Shown in pieces: positions 1 to 6,057 of a stretch of 52,138 nt of DNA. How positions within the stretch are numbered: the stretch's first letter is position 1; every line of letters starts with the position of its first letter. The notes beneath the pieces are model-generated. The model had not been told where the DNA came from. It ran no database searches and saw nothing but the letters and a program-made list of their open reading frames with translations. The translations under genes and the position numbers were made by a program. Location of the stretch: assembly GCA_947382355.1 (NCBI GenBank), contig CANCYR010000003.1, positions 1 to 52,138 of the forward strand, read 5' to 3'. This stretch comes from an uncultured Lachnospiraceae bacterium (lineage in GTDB: Bacteria > Bacillota > Clostridia > Lachnospirales > Lachnospiraceae).

Positions 1-2
1 TT

Positions 3-263
3 TTAAAGCCGTGCAAAGTTACAGAAGTGGGCGAAAAGCCACAGTCTGGCAGCAGTGCAAGCTATTATCCAAAATATACAGGCAGAGGCACGTTGCTTAC
101 TGCATTAAAAGCTTGTGGCTGTACAGATACGTCAAAAGCATACCGGGCTAAACTGGCAGTAAAAAACGGTATAGTAAAAAGCGAGGAAATGTACAAAGGA
201 ACATATGGGCAGAATGTTAAAATGCTGGAACTTTTAAAAGAAGGGAAACTGAAGATGATATGA
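3..263 (+). CDS. C-terminal part of a phage endolysin (peptidoglycan hydrolase), cut by the window edge
   Basis: The reading frame is open from the left edge, so only the last 86 or so residues are seen and the catalytic domain lies outside. The tail has the pattern YYPKYTG, then LxxALKACG, YRAKLAVKNGI, Y.GTYGQN and KMLELLKEGKLK. I recognise this as the C-terminal cell-wall-binding segment common at the end of Lachnospiraceae phage lysins (amidase or GH25 type). A possible internal GTG at 27 is not a convincing start, because similarity continues upstream of it. The stop overlaps the start of the next small gene. Which catalytic type it is cannot be told from here. Confidence 0.7.
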   Translation, partial: LKPCKVTEVGEKPQSGSSASYYPKYTGRGTLLTALKACGCTDTSKAYRAKLAVKNGIVKSEEMYKGTYGQNVKMLELLKEGKLKMI

Positions 264-406
264 TAAAAAAATTGGTATGCTTTGTAGCTGGATTGTTGCT
301 GGAAAATATAAGTTCCAAAAGAAATCCGCATTTGGATTTATATGAAAAGACCCCAGAAGAAATACAAGAAGAAATGATGTTGCGGGAACATTTTACGAAA
401 AAATGA
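260..406 (+). CDS. 48-residue phage protein, start overlapping the endolysin stop
   Basis: A short frame of 48 codons begins with ATG at 260, overlapping the endolysin TGA in an ATGA arrangement that suggests translational coupling. The protein has a short hydrophobic N-terminal stretch (LVCFVAGLLLE, about residues 5-15) and then a charged, acidic tail (EKTPEEIQEEMM) ending in two lysines. It could be a small membrane-associated lysis accessory or just a late phage protein; I do not recognise a family. A strong terminator follows 24 bases downstream, so this is the last gene of the lysis operon. Confidence 0.5.
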   Translation: MIKKLVCFVAGLLLENISSKRNPHLDLYEKTPEEIQEEMMLREHFTKK

Positions 407-429
407 CACATTAAAGAAAGAGCAAGAAT

Positions 430-466
430 AGCCCCGCTGCCGGTTGGCAGTTGGGGCTTAATTTTT
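430..466 (+). terminator. Intrinsic terminator after the lysin operon
   Basis: The stem AGCCCC-GCTGCC pairs with GGCAG-T-GGGGCT around a GGTT loop and is followed by TTAATTTTT. It ends the plus-strand lysin operon. The stop codon of the converging minus-strand gene lies in the 3' side, so it probably serves both directions. Confidence 0.75.
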
Positions 467-652
467 CGGTTTAAAAATGATAATTTTGTCGCCATCGAAA
501 GAGGCTACGACTGTTCTATTATTCAGCTCCACGCCAAGGGCAGCCGCCCAGGGCTTTGGTATTGAGAGCTTGAAACCAACGGAGCCAGAGCCGCCCTTAT
601 TGGCGATCAGATTAAGCTCCCGCGTTTCTTTTCCTTCGTTTGTTTTCTTCAT
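458..652 (-). CDS. AbrB/SpoVT-like DNA-binding protein (64 aa)
   Basis: A small protein with the swapped-hairpin AbrB pattern: a charged start, NKGGSGSVGFKLSIPKPWAAALG, then a short turn and ASFDGDKIIIFKPKN. This is typical of the AbrB/MazE-like proteins carried by Clostridia phages and plasmids. In other settings such proteins are antitoxins or transcription factors; no toxin partner is adjacent here. The gene is the last of a minus-strand phage block and is separated from the gene upstream by a 344-base structured gap, so it may be transcribed through that gap. Its 3' end meets the lysin-operon terminator. Confidence 0.65.
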   Translation of the reverse strand: MKKTNEGKETRELNLIANKGGSGSVGFKLSIPKPWAAALGVELNNRTVVASFDGDKIIIFKPKN

Positions 653-996
653 TCTTTACACTTCCTTCTTGCGACGTCGCAACGGTTTTTATAAAAAGGC
701 TTCCCGGCCGCCCTTCGGTATAGCCCGACGGGTAGAGCTTGCATAGCTCGGCTTCACATCACCTATTAACCTTTCTTCCACGCGCCAGGCGCGGAGCCTA
801 CGAGGTTTACGAGTTGCACCGCTTCCCCAGGCGGCTATAAGATTTTCACATTAAAAATCAGTAAAACTTGTTAGACTACATTCAGACCGGGAAGCCTGAT
901 TTATACATGGCACCCATCCCGCAAGCTGGGGAGCTTGCTTACTTCTTCCCGCCGGGCTTTGGACCGGCCGTCGGTGGTTTAGTGCCGGGGCAGCAG
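653..996 (-). other. 344-base gene-free structured gap in the phage block
   Basis: No credible frame on either strand. The stretch is visibly more GC-rich than its surroundings and dense in inverted repeats. Read on the minus strand it holds a 7-bp hairpin GCAAGCT-CCCC-AGCTTGC near 920-940, the candidate RNA listed separately (698-897), and a GCGACGTCGC palindrome near 671-680 just upstream of the AbrB-like gene, which could be its operator. Confidence 0.5.
698..897 (-). ncRNA. Candidate structured phage RNA of about 200 nt
   Basis: On the minus strand GGCTTCCCGG (897-888) is perfectly complementary to CCGGGAAGCC (712-703), closing a domain of about 185 nt, and the 3' arm is directly followed by TTTTTAT as in an intrinsic terminator. 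Inside are hairpins GATTTT/AAAATC, CCGC/GCGG, CGCGC/GCGCG, GAGCT/AGCTC and CCC/GGG. TATAAA lies a few bases before the 5' arm and could be a -10 element, though I see no good -35. No known RNA family was recognised (not RNase P, tmRNA or SRP). The base pairing is seen directly; that it is a transcribed RNA is inferred. Confidence 0.42.
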
Positions 997-1311
997 CTAC
1001 GCCGCCGCCCGTTCAATTTTAAATAACCAGTTTTCCTCATCCGCAGTTACAAGCCCGAAGTATTCATCCGTCCGGGTAAAGTTGTATTCGATGTCGAAGA
1101 ACTGAAGGAGAACCATTTTATATACTTCCCATTGAGCCTGGCAGCACCGACAGGTGTTATCCCAGTACGGGAAACCCAGACCAGCATCCGGATCGCCCCA
1201 GCCGGGCGTTACCTTCCGCAATTCATCAATAGCGTTATCCCATACCCTTATACAATTTTCAAGCTCCGCGCCTACTTCCGTTTTTAAGAATTTTTCTTTA
1301 TTCAGCTTCAT
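997..1311 (-). CDS. Hypothetical phage protein (104 aa)
   Basis: Unrecognised family. Features visible: a predominantly acidic protein with a CRCCQAQW cysteine cluster near residue 55, and aromatic-rich sequence around it (FPYWDNTC). Start ATG at 1311 has a GGGGG ribosome site eight bases upstream, and the start overlaps the stop of the preceding minus-strand gene by four bases (ATGA), so the two are co-translated. It ends in TAG. Downstream comes the structured gap. A cluster of three Cys within four residues could bind metal, but this is a guess. Confidence 0.6.
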   Translation of the reverse strand: MKLNKEKFLKTEVGAELENCIRVWDNAIDELRKVTPGWGDPDAGLGFPYWDNTCRCCQAQWEVYKMVLLQFFDIEYNFTRTDEYFGLVTADEENWLFKIERAAA

Positions 1312-1568
1312 AATTGAATCCCCCTTATTTTTTTCATTTTAAAGACATGAAACAAAAAATTTCCTTCGCTATCGTGTACAGTTTCAACCCTTGTTAAATT
1401 TTCAAGAGCCGCGCTCATCGGGGAGCCGTAGGTGCCGCGCACCCATAAGCCAGCTTTTTCAGCCTTATCCCAAAACAGACCAGTATAGATGCCGCCATCT
1501 TCAAACGGGAGCTTTTTAAACTGAGCCTTGATCCAGTTTTCACACCATTCTGCTTTAATTTCTTTCAT
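1308..1568 (-). CDS. Hypothetical phage protein (86 aa)
   Basis: Unrecognised family; a soluble protein with an amphipathic N-terminus (KEIKAEWCENWIKAQFKKL) and a central segment MSAALENLTRVETVHD that looks like a helix-plus-strand. The ATG at 1568 follows a run of nine G residues (C run at 1576-1584 on the plus strand) that serves as, or masks, the Shine-Dalgarno sequence, an unusual arrangement that could slip in length. Overlaps the next gene by four bases. Belongs with the neighbouring minus-strand genes to one phage transcription unit. Confidence 0.6.
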   Translation of the reverse strand: MKEIKAEWCENWIKAQFKKLPFEDGGIYTGLFWDKAEKAGLWVRGTYGSPMSAALENLTRVETVHDSEGNFLFHVFKMKKIRGIQL

Positions 1569-1583
1569 TTCCGCACCCCCCCC

Positions 1584-1778
1584 CTACCATTCATTAAGCG
1601 TTACTTGCTTCGCTTCGTGATTTATTTCCACCTTATAACCGTTTCCATTTCCGTCCTAGTACAGATCGCCATTATTGAAGTTATTCCAGTTGATCCAACA
1701 ATTTTTCATTTCCAGAATTTCAGATACATCCGCCAGAGCCTCCGGGCTTCCTTCTACTTCGTAACCATATGCCAACAT
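1584..1778 (-). pseudogene. Small phage gene interrupted by an in-frame TAG (40 + 24 codons)
   Basis: Reading from ATG 1778 gives 40 residues (start MLAYGYEVEGSPEALADVSE, end NGDLY), a TAG at 1656-1658, then 23 more sensible codons (DGNGNGYKVEINHEAKQVTL...) to a second TAG at 1584-1586, all in one frame. The part after the amber codon keeps the polar, strand-forming composition of a real protein. So this is either a nonsense-mutated gene, a suppressed amber, or a sequencing error. The next gene's ribosome site starts right at the final stop. Family not recognised. A promoter is visible upstream (1837-1865). Confidence 0.5.
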
Positions 1779-1836
1779 TTATTTTTACCGCCTTTCTTGC
1801 TTCCGTTTTTTGTTTCCGTTCCCTTAAGGTGTGTGT

Positions 1837-1865
1837 ATGGTAACTCTGAAAAGACGGTACGTCAA
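1837..1865 (-). promoter_or_regulatory. Putative promoter for the small phage gene block
   Basis: On the minus strand TTGACG (1865-1860) is followed after 17 bases by TACCAT (1842-1837). The -35 is good and the -10 matches 4 of 6. Transcription would start near 1830, about 50 bases before the ATG at 1778. Confidence 0.4.
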
Positions 1866-1987
1866 GGGCTTTTAAAACTTTTTTCAAATAATTTTTTGGG
1901 TATAAAAAGCCACGCCTTTCAGGAGACGGGGACGGGTAAAAAGTACAAATTTCTTTGGGCGGTAGCAGAGCCGCCCAGTTATTTTGT

Positions 1988-2299
1988 TTAATTGTATTCT
2001 CCACGAATGGCTGCTGCCCTTTTCAGCATTTCCTGTGCTTTTTTTTCCAGGTTATCCGCTTCCAGTTTTTTACTATATTTTAAGATTACTGAGAAAGTAG
2101 TAGTTTCAACTTCCGGAAACATTTCAAAAAGCAGACTTGCCTGGGCTTTTTCAAACGCCTGACATTGTTCGATACCGAAGTGGCACTTATCCAGGATATA
2201 ATGCTCAGCGCCGTACGCAGAGAAAGCTTCAACAGTTACAATCCATTTAAAATTTACAGCTACCAGAAACAGCTGTTTTTCTTTTGGTGTATTATTCAT
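1988..2299 (-). CDS. Hypothetical phage protein (103 aa)
   Basis: Family not recognised. The first half is hydrophobic/aromatic (QLFLVAVNFKWIVTVEAFSAYGAEHYIL), the second half is a charged helix (LKYSKKLEADNLEKKAQEMLKRAAA) likely to form a coiled coil. Its ATG at 2299 has an excellent AAAGGAGG site seven bases upstream. About 20 bases beyond its stop is a GGGCGG/CCGCCC hairpin (about 1957-1978) that may end the transcript, although the following T-run is weak. It lies 13 bases after the XRE-type gene, so the two are probably co-transcribed. Confidence 0.65.
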   Translation of the reverse strand: MNNTPKEKQLFLVAVNFKWIVTVEAFSAYGAEHYILDKCHFGIEQCQAFEKAQASLLFEMFPEVETTTFSVILKYSKKLEADNLEKKAQEMLKRAAAIRGEYN

Positions 2300-2312
2300 A
2301 GTTAATCCTCCT

Positions 2313-2555
2313 TTAATTTAATAAATTTTCAAGTTCCAGAATTTCTTCCATTTTACAGTCCAGGGAGGTCGCCAAACGGTAGACAATATCCACCCTTGCA
2401 TGATTGATATCCCGGCGAAATTGTTCATAATTTCCGATACATTTTAAAGGGACACCAGATGAAGCAGCCAAGTCAGCCTGTTTCATTCCCTTTTTAATAC
2501 GCATAAGTTTAAGATTGCTTACCTGCACGGTATGTGGTACTTTATATCCTTGCAT
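2313..2555 (-). CDS. Cro/CI-type (XRE) phage or ICE regulator, 80 aa
   Basis: A single helix-turn-helix protein: LKLMRIKKGMKQADLAASSGVPLKCIGNYEQ is the XRE HTH, with the Q-A-x-L-A and recognition-helix pattern. I place the start at ATG 2555 because GGAGG lies five bases upstream; a longer frame to 2594 has no ribosome site. It is divergent from the rlmD remnant and is the first gene of the minus-strand block, so it may be the repressor or Cro of the left-hand element. The recognition helix reads VPLKCIGNYEQ, slightly unlike typical XRE (usually ending in WE). Confidence 0.75.
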   Translation of the reverse strand: MQGYKVPHTVQVSNLKLMRIKKGMKQADLAASSGVPLKCIGNYEQFRRDINHARVDIVYRLATSLDCKMEEILELENLLN

Positions 2556-2624
2556 ATTTTCCTCCTTATATATATAATTGAGCAATAATAACACTTAGAA
2601 AGTAGATACCTAATGTACACACTT

Positions 2625-2880
2625 ATCAAGATTGTTGCTTATGGGGTGGAGCGGATTGTGTATATTTCCTGTAAGCCTACCAGTCTGGTGAGGGATTTGG
2701 AGGTGTTTTTGGAGAGCGGGTATGAGATGGTCAGGGCTTCGGGGGTGGATATGTTTCCGGGGACTGGGCATGTGGAGACGGTATGTTTATTGGCCCAAAC
2801 AAAAACAGAATGATTATATCGAGGTTGAGTTGAAGTTAGATGAGCTGGATTGACTTCAGCAGAGAGGAAGGCAACCTATG
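2625..2880 (+). pseudogene. 3' fragment of an RlmD/RumA-like 23S rRNA uracil-5 methyltransferase
   Basis: The frame from about 2625 reads RIVYISCKPTSLVRDLE, then GYEMVRASGVDMFPGTGHVETVCLL, which is the end of the SAM-dependent RumA/RlmD family: the catalytic-Cys motif SCxPxxL and the terminal DMFPxTxHVExV. Everything upstream (TRAM and Rossmann domains) is missing, so this is only the last 60 or so residues. After the stop at 2811-2813 the DNA still encodes, with frameshifts, the acidic C-terminal extension seen in Clostridia homologues (IEVELKLDELD, then LTSAERKATY). The 5' part is probably displaced beyond the left-hand phage, since rumA 3' ends are common integration targets. Confidence 0.75.
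2769..2880 (+). repeat. 112-bp direct repeat, copy 1 (rlmD/rumA 3' end)
   Basis: Matches 4492-4603 at 108 of 112 positions by eye, with no gaps. It starts in the HVETV codons of the rlmD remnant and ends at CCTATG. The pair brackets the transposase, toxin-antitoxin and PrgI remains, as expected for the two ends of an integrated element that duplicates its target. Confidence 0.85.
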
Positions 2881-2962
2881 TGTAAATACCGATGAATCAG
2901 TGCACACTGCACGGTCATCGAGTGCATACTTTCCGCTGCATAGTGCATAATCATATCCCTGT

Positions 2963-3007
2963 CCTATAATGATGGTGGCGCACACATGTGTGACTATCAT
3001 TTATAGG
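2963..3007. repeat. 45-bp inverted repeat centred on ACACATGTGT
   Basis: CCTATAATGATGG on the left mirrors CTATCATTTATAGG on the right around a CACACATGTGTG core. The surrounding 2881-3060 has no gene. It could be an operator, a terminal repeat or an origin-of-transfer remnant; it sits just inside the 112-bp direct repeat. A second, smaller dyad (GATAACCATGGTCGATTATC) lies at about 3018-3037. Confidence 0.5.
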
Positions 3008-3070
3008 AATAGAAGGTCGATAACCATGGTCGATTATCGAAAAATTCTGTGTAGGTTTGTCAAACATATG

Positions 3071-3430
3071 TTACACTGATGCCAGATAATCTTTCAGCAC
3101 CTGGTTTGGCGTTTTCCATCCCAGTGGTCTCATAGGAAAGTTATTATAGTCCCTGCGGTTGCATACCTTGAGCTGTTTAGCAAAATCCTCAAAGGAATAA
3201 AAGGCATGGGTTGCATAGAACCGCTCGTTGTCCTTCCTGTGGCTGCGCTCTACCTTGCCGTTGTGCCTGGGGGTGTAGGGACGGATCACTTTGTGGCGGA
3301 TGCCGTGGCGCTCCAGATAGAGCTGGAACATAGTAGGCTTGTCCCGCTGTGTGGTAAAGCGGTTGGTGAACTCCGCCCCGTTGTCCGTCTGGTAAGGGAA
3401 ATGATGGGCTTGTAAAAATTCTGTATCCTG
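3071..3430 (-). pseudogene. C-terminal fragment of a DDE (integrase-core) transposase
   Basis: In the frame ending at TAA 3071-3073 the protein reads FPYQTDNGAEFTNRF, then HGIRHKVIRPYTPRHNGKVE, then RSHRKDNERFY and RRDYNNFPMRPLGWKTPNQ. These are the second Asp (QTDNGAEF) and the Glu (HNGKVERSH) of an rve-type catalytic domain, as in IS481/IS3-like elements. The N-terminal HTH and first Asp are missing; the similarity stops at about 3430, precisely where the promoter of the toxin-antitoxin pair begins. So the transposase is dead. Confidence 0.75.
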
Positions 3431-3459
3431 TTGACTTCATTGCATGAAATAGATATAAT
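3431..3459 (+). promoter_or_regulatory. Promoter of the toxin-antitoxin pair
   Basis: TTGACT (3431-3436), 17-base spacer, TATAAT (3454-3459): near-consensus sigma-A promoter 43 bases upstream of the antitoxin ATG. The A+T-rich stretch just after it (TAGAATATTACTATCATTA) has partial dyad symmetry and could be the autoregulatory operator. Confidence 0.75.
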
Positions 3460-3501
3460 ATGGGTAGAATATTACTATCATTAATTTGAGGAGGTGCCGT
3501 T

Positions 3502-3789
3502 ATGAATATTCGCCCGTCAGCAGCAATCAGGCAGAATTACAATGAGATTGCCGAGCAGTGCAGAAAAACCGCAGAGCCAGTTTTCCTTACCAAGAACGGC
3601 GAGGGGGATTTGGTGGTTATGGATATTGGGACTTATAACCGCAGAGAAAAAATGCTTAAGCTCCGTGAGGAACTTTTAGCGGTTGAGGAGGACAGGATGC
3701 GTGGCAGCAAAGGCTATTCCGTTGATGAAGTAGCTGCAATGATGCGTAATGCAATCAAGGAGGCGGCAGGTCATGGAACAGCAGAATAG
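3502..3789 (+). CDS. RelB/Phd-type antitoxin (95 aa)
   Basis: The N-terminus (NIRPSAAIRQNYNEIAEQCRK) and TAEPVFLTKNGEGDLVVMDIGTYN are the Phd/YefM DNA-binding fold used by RelB/DinJ-like antitoxins; the C-terminal part (DRMRGSKGYSVDEVAAMMRNAI) is the charged toxin-wrapping tail. It neutralises the downstream RelE-like toxin and represses the operon through its own promoter. Ribosome site GAGGAGGTG lies seven to nine bases before the ATG. It overlaps the toxin gene by 17 bases. The module sits inside ICE debris, where such pairs often persist by post-segregational killing. Confidence 0.85.
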   Translation: MNIRPSAAIRQNYNEIAEQCRKTAEPVFLTKNGEGDLVVMDIGTYNRREKMLKLREELLAVEEDRMRGSKGYSVDEVAAMMRNAIKEAAGHGTAE

Positions 3790-4090
3790 ATACCATGTTA
3801 TTGTGTCAGAGCGTGCAACGCAGATGCTTGTTTCCCATGCTGCATTTTTGGCGCAGGTCAGCCCCGAAGCTGCGGAACGGTTGACCGTAGAGTTTGAAAA
3901 AACTGCAAACTCACTGGAAATCATGCCGCAGAGATGTCCGTGGCTCACAGGGGAATATATTCCCAGAAACGCTTATCGGTTTATCCTGTTTGAAAAACGG
4001 TATATGATAATCTTCCAAATCGTGGATGATATTGTTTATGCAGATTATGTAGTGGATTGCAGGCAGGATTATGGATGGCTTATACGGTAA
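3773..4090 (+). CDS. RelE/ParE-type toxin (105 aa)
   Basis: MEQQNRYHVIVSERATQMLVSHAAFLAQV begins a RelE/ParE fold; later come FEKTANSLEIMPQRCPWL, RNAYRFILFEKRYMIIFQIVDDIVYADYVVDCRQDY. The R-x-x-L/I-F..Y.I.F and the Y-V-x-D-x-R-Q tail are the usual toxin core strands. I start it at ATG 3773, with AGGAGG nine bases upstream, rather than at an upstream in-frame ATG inside the antitoxin gene. RelE members cleave mRNA in the ribosome, ParE members poison gyrase; the sequence alone does not decide. It is intact. A terminator follows. Confidence 0.85.
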   Translation: MEQQNRYHVIVSERATQMLVSHAAFLAQVSPEAAERLTVEFEKTANSLEIMPQRCPWLTGEYIPRNAYRFILFEKRYMIIFQIVDDIVYADYVVDCRQDYGWLIR

Positions 4091-4114
4091 CAATGAAATA
4101 ATTAAAAAAGGAAT

Positions 4115-4145
4115 CGTCACTTATTATAGAGTGGCGGTTTTTTTA
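4115..4145 (+). terminator. Terminator after the toxin gene
   Basis: CGTCAC pairs with GTGGCG (one G-T pair) around a TTATTATAGA loop, followed by seven T. It ends the toxin-antitoxin operon and lies just before the PrgI-like frame. Confidence 0.7.
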
Positions 4146-4169
4146 TGTTTCAAAGGAGGTGTTTATGGA

Positions 4170-4556
4170 TTGGAAGTAAAGATAAATAAGGAAATCCGCA
4201 ACTACACGGAATCCATGTTCTTCGGGCTGTCGATGCGGCAGTTCCTGTTCTCCGTGCTTGCCTGCGGCGTGGCGGTCGGCTTGTTCTTCCTGCTCCGTGG
4301 CAGGTTCGGGACGGAAACATTGAGCTGGATGTGCATCTTGGGGGCTTCCCCTTTTGCGGTCATGGGATTTGTAAGGTACAACGGCATGACCGCTGAGCAG
4401 TTTGTGTGGGCATGGGTATATAACTACAAAAAATTGTGTTCCTATACGAGTGACGAGGCTGAAAAATTGTGTTTACATAGTAGCTCCGACACATGTGGAG
4501 ACGGTATGTTTATTCTCCCAAACAAAAACAGAATGATTATATCGAGGTTGAGTTGA
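4170..4556 (+). pseudogene. Truncated PrgI-family conjugation protein
   Basis: A likely TTG start at 4170 follows AAGGAGGTG. The protein begins EVKINKEIRNYTESMFFGLS, then two membrane helices (FLFSVLACGVAVGLFFLLRG and LSWMCILGASPFAVMGFV) and YNGMTAEQFVWAWV. This is the PrgI/TcpE-like small membrane protein found before the VirB4 ATPase in Tn916- and CTn-type elements. The proper C-terminus is lost: after about residue 100 the frame runs into the second 112-bp repeat and ends in unrelated codons. No VirB4 follows. It records an ICE that has been almost entirely deleted. Confidence 0.8.
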
Positions 4557-4603
4557 AGTTAGATGAGCTGGATTGACTTAAGCAGAGAGGAAGGCAGCCT
4601 ATG
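4492..4603 (+). repeat. 112-bp direct repeat, copy 2
   Basis: 108 of 112 identities to 2769-2880. Here it is preceded by the truncated PrgI gene, not by rlmD coding sequence, so it is the element-borne or duplicated end. The differences are GG to CT near the start, and two single changes towards the end. Confidence 0.85.
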
Positions 4604-4718
4604 CATTAAGGGGGTGCTTGTATAATAAATGCAATATCTGTTAACAAGATAAACAAAAGTAACTAGCAGTGCGCACATAGGAATTGCAGGTGATAGTTTT
4701 GAATATAGAAGCATATAA

Positions 4719-5842
4719 CGCAGAGTCTTTAAGAAAGCCATACCGGCTTCCATGGCAAGAAATTTTGGATTTTTATTGCTGGATAAGGGCTCTGCATCCA
4801 TTAACCTGAAATCGTTCCATTATTATGACAGAATGTATCCCTCTCAGGACGTGGCAGACAGTATTGGCAATTTGATTGCCCTGCCGCTACAGGGGCAGGC
4901 ACTTAAAAACGGAAACAGTGCATTTGTGGATGAAAATTGGAATGCGTACCAGGACCAGTGGGATATTTTGCTCAACAAAACAGAGAAGCTGGGCATAGAA
5001 GATATTGAAAAATATATGGCAAAATGGCAGAGTGAATTAGCAGAAGCCAGAGGAATGCTTGCGGGTACTGATATGAATAACAGACCGAAACCCTGGAAAA
5101 AGAAGTGCGTGTTTGTTAAGGCGGATGTTTTGGGTAAGCTTCATATGGTGCTTAGCAATGGTGTTTATATTGATACGCTAAACCTTATGCCAAGGATACA
5201 AAATCAGATTCGTAGTCTGGCAGCCTTTGATAATCCGGAATTGATGTTGACATATCTGACCAAAGGGAAAAAGGACATCCAATCAGAGTTGCATTTAAGG
5301 GGGATTTACGAACACAGCAGGAGCTGGCGGCTGAAAAGTTATTAACATATTCATAGGGGGTATTAAGTGCGGCAACGGCATTTGGAAATGTGCAGTCTAA
5401 GCAGATAATTAATGCAATATATGACTCTGATAATTATACCGAGAAATTTGAGCAGGATATTGTGGAAGCAGAAAAGATGATTGCAATTTCCAGTCCGGAT
5501 ATACGACAGGATAAAATTGACAGACTGTTATTCCAGGTTAAAGGACGGCAGAAAGATGGCGTAAAGGTAACTGTCATTATCACAGACCCGGAAGAAGTTG
5601 TATATGGCAGCACGGATGTATGTTATGAATTAATCAGTCAGATGCGGCAGGTAGGAATAAATGTGGTAACAAAAGCGGAAGTAGAAGAACGGTTTGCGGT
5701 TATAGATGATGAATTAGTATGGCATGGGGGTATGAATCTGCTGGGAAAAGCAGATATCTGGGATAATTTAATGCGTATTAAGAATCATCATGTGGCTGCG
5801 GAGCTTTTGGAAATTGCACTTGGTATTGCATCAAAATTATAA
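4719..5842 (+). pseudogene. Remnant of a TOTE-type conflict-system gene (primase part, helicase fragment, PLD nuclease end)
   Basis: The first frame (to 5345) carries AIPASMARNFG, DRMYPSQD and GNLIALPLQGQALKNGNSAF, the conserved part of the archaeo-eukaryotic-type primase domain of TOTE systems, then ...IQNQIRSLAAFDNPE. From about 5300, in another frame, comes LRTQQELAAEKLLTYS and GVLSAATAFG, the start of the helicase with its Walker A region. That is joined directly to SKQIINAIYDSDNYTEKF and a PLD-like C-terminal domain (FAVIDDELVWHGGMNLLGKADIWDN, 5390-5842). The primase catalytic start, most of the helicase and the reading frame are lost. Known TOTE systems are proposed anti-mobile-element defences; this copy is dead, though the PLD part could still be translated from ATG 5390. 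Confidence 0.65.
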
Positions 5843-6057
5843 GAAATCTCGTCAAAATAATACCATGTAAGACTTTTATGTTTATTAAGGGGCAGGAATG
5901 CAACCTCAGATTAAATAACACCTGCTGAAACAATATATTAGATATCACGGATTTTGACTGAAAAAATGGATGACATGAGTGACAACAATATCGGCAACTC
6001 AATACGAAAAGGTATACCGGAAACTGAAACAGATGTTATGGGAAGGAGAAGAAAAAA

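Noticed and set aside
653-996. Group I or group II intron in the phage gap
   Set aside because: No recognisable domain V, no P7 core and no intron-encoded protein; hairpins do not fit.
1720-2004. 94-codon minus-strand frame between phage genes
   Set aside because: No ribosome site, composition unlike a protein (HTHTLRERKQKTEARKAV, GGSGGCI), and it overlaps the promoter and the amber-interrupted gene. Chance frame.
3189-3440. 83-codon minus-strand frame (Pro/Gln/His-rich)
   Set aside because: Shadow of the transposase fragment, which has DDE motifs in another frame.
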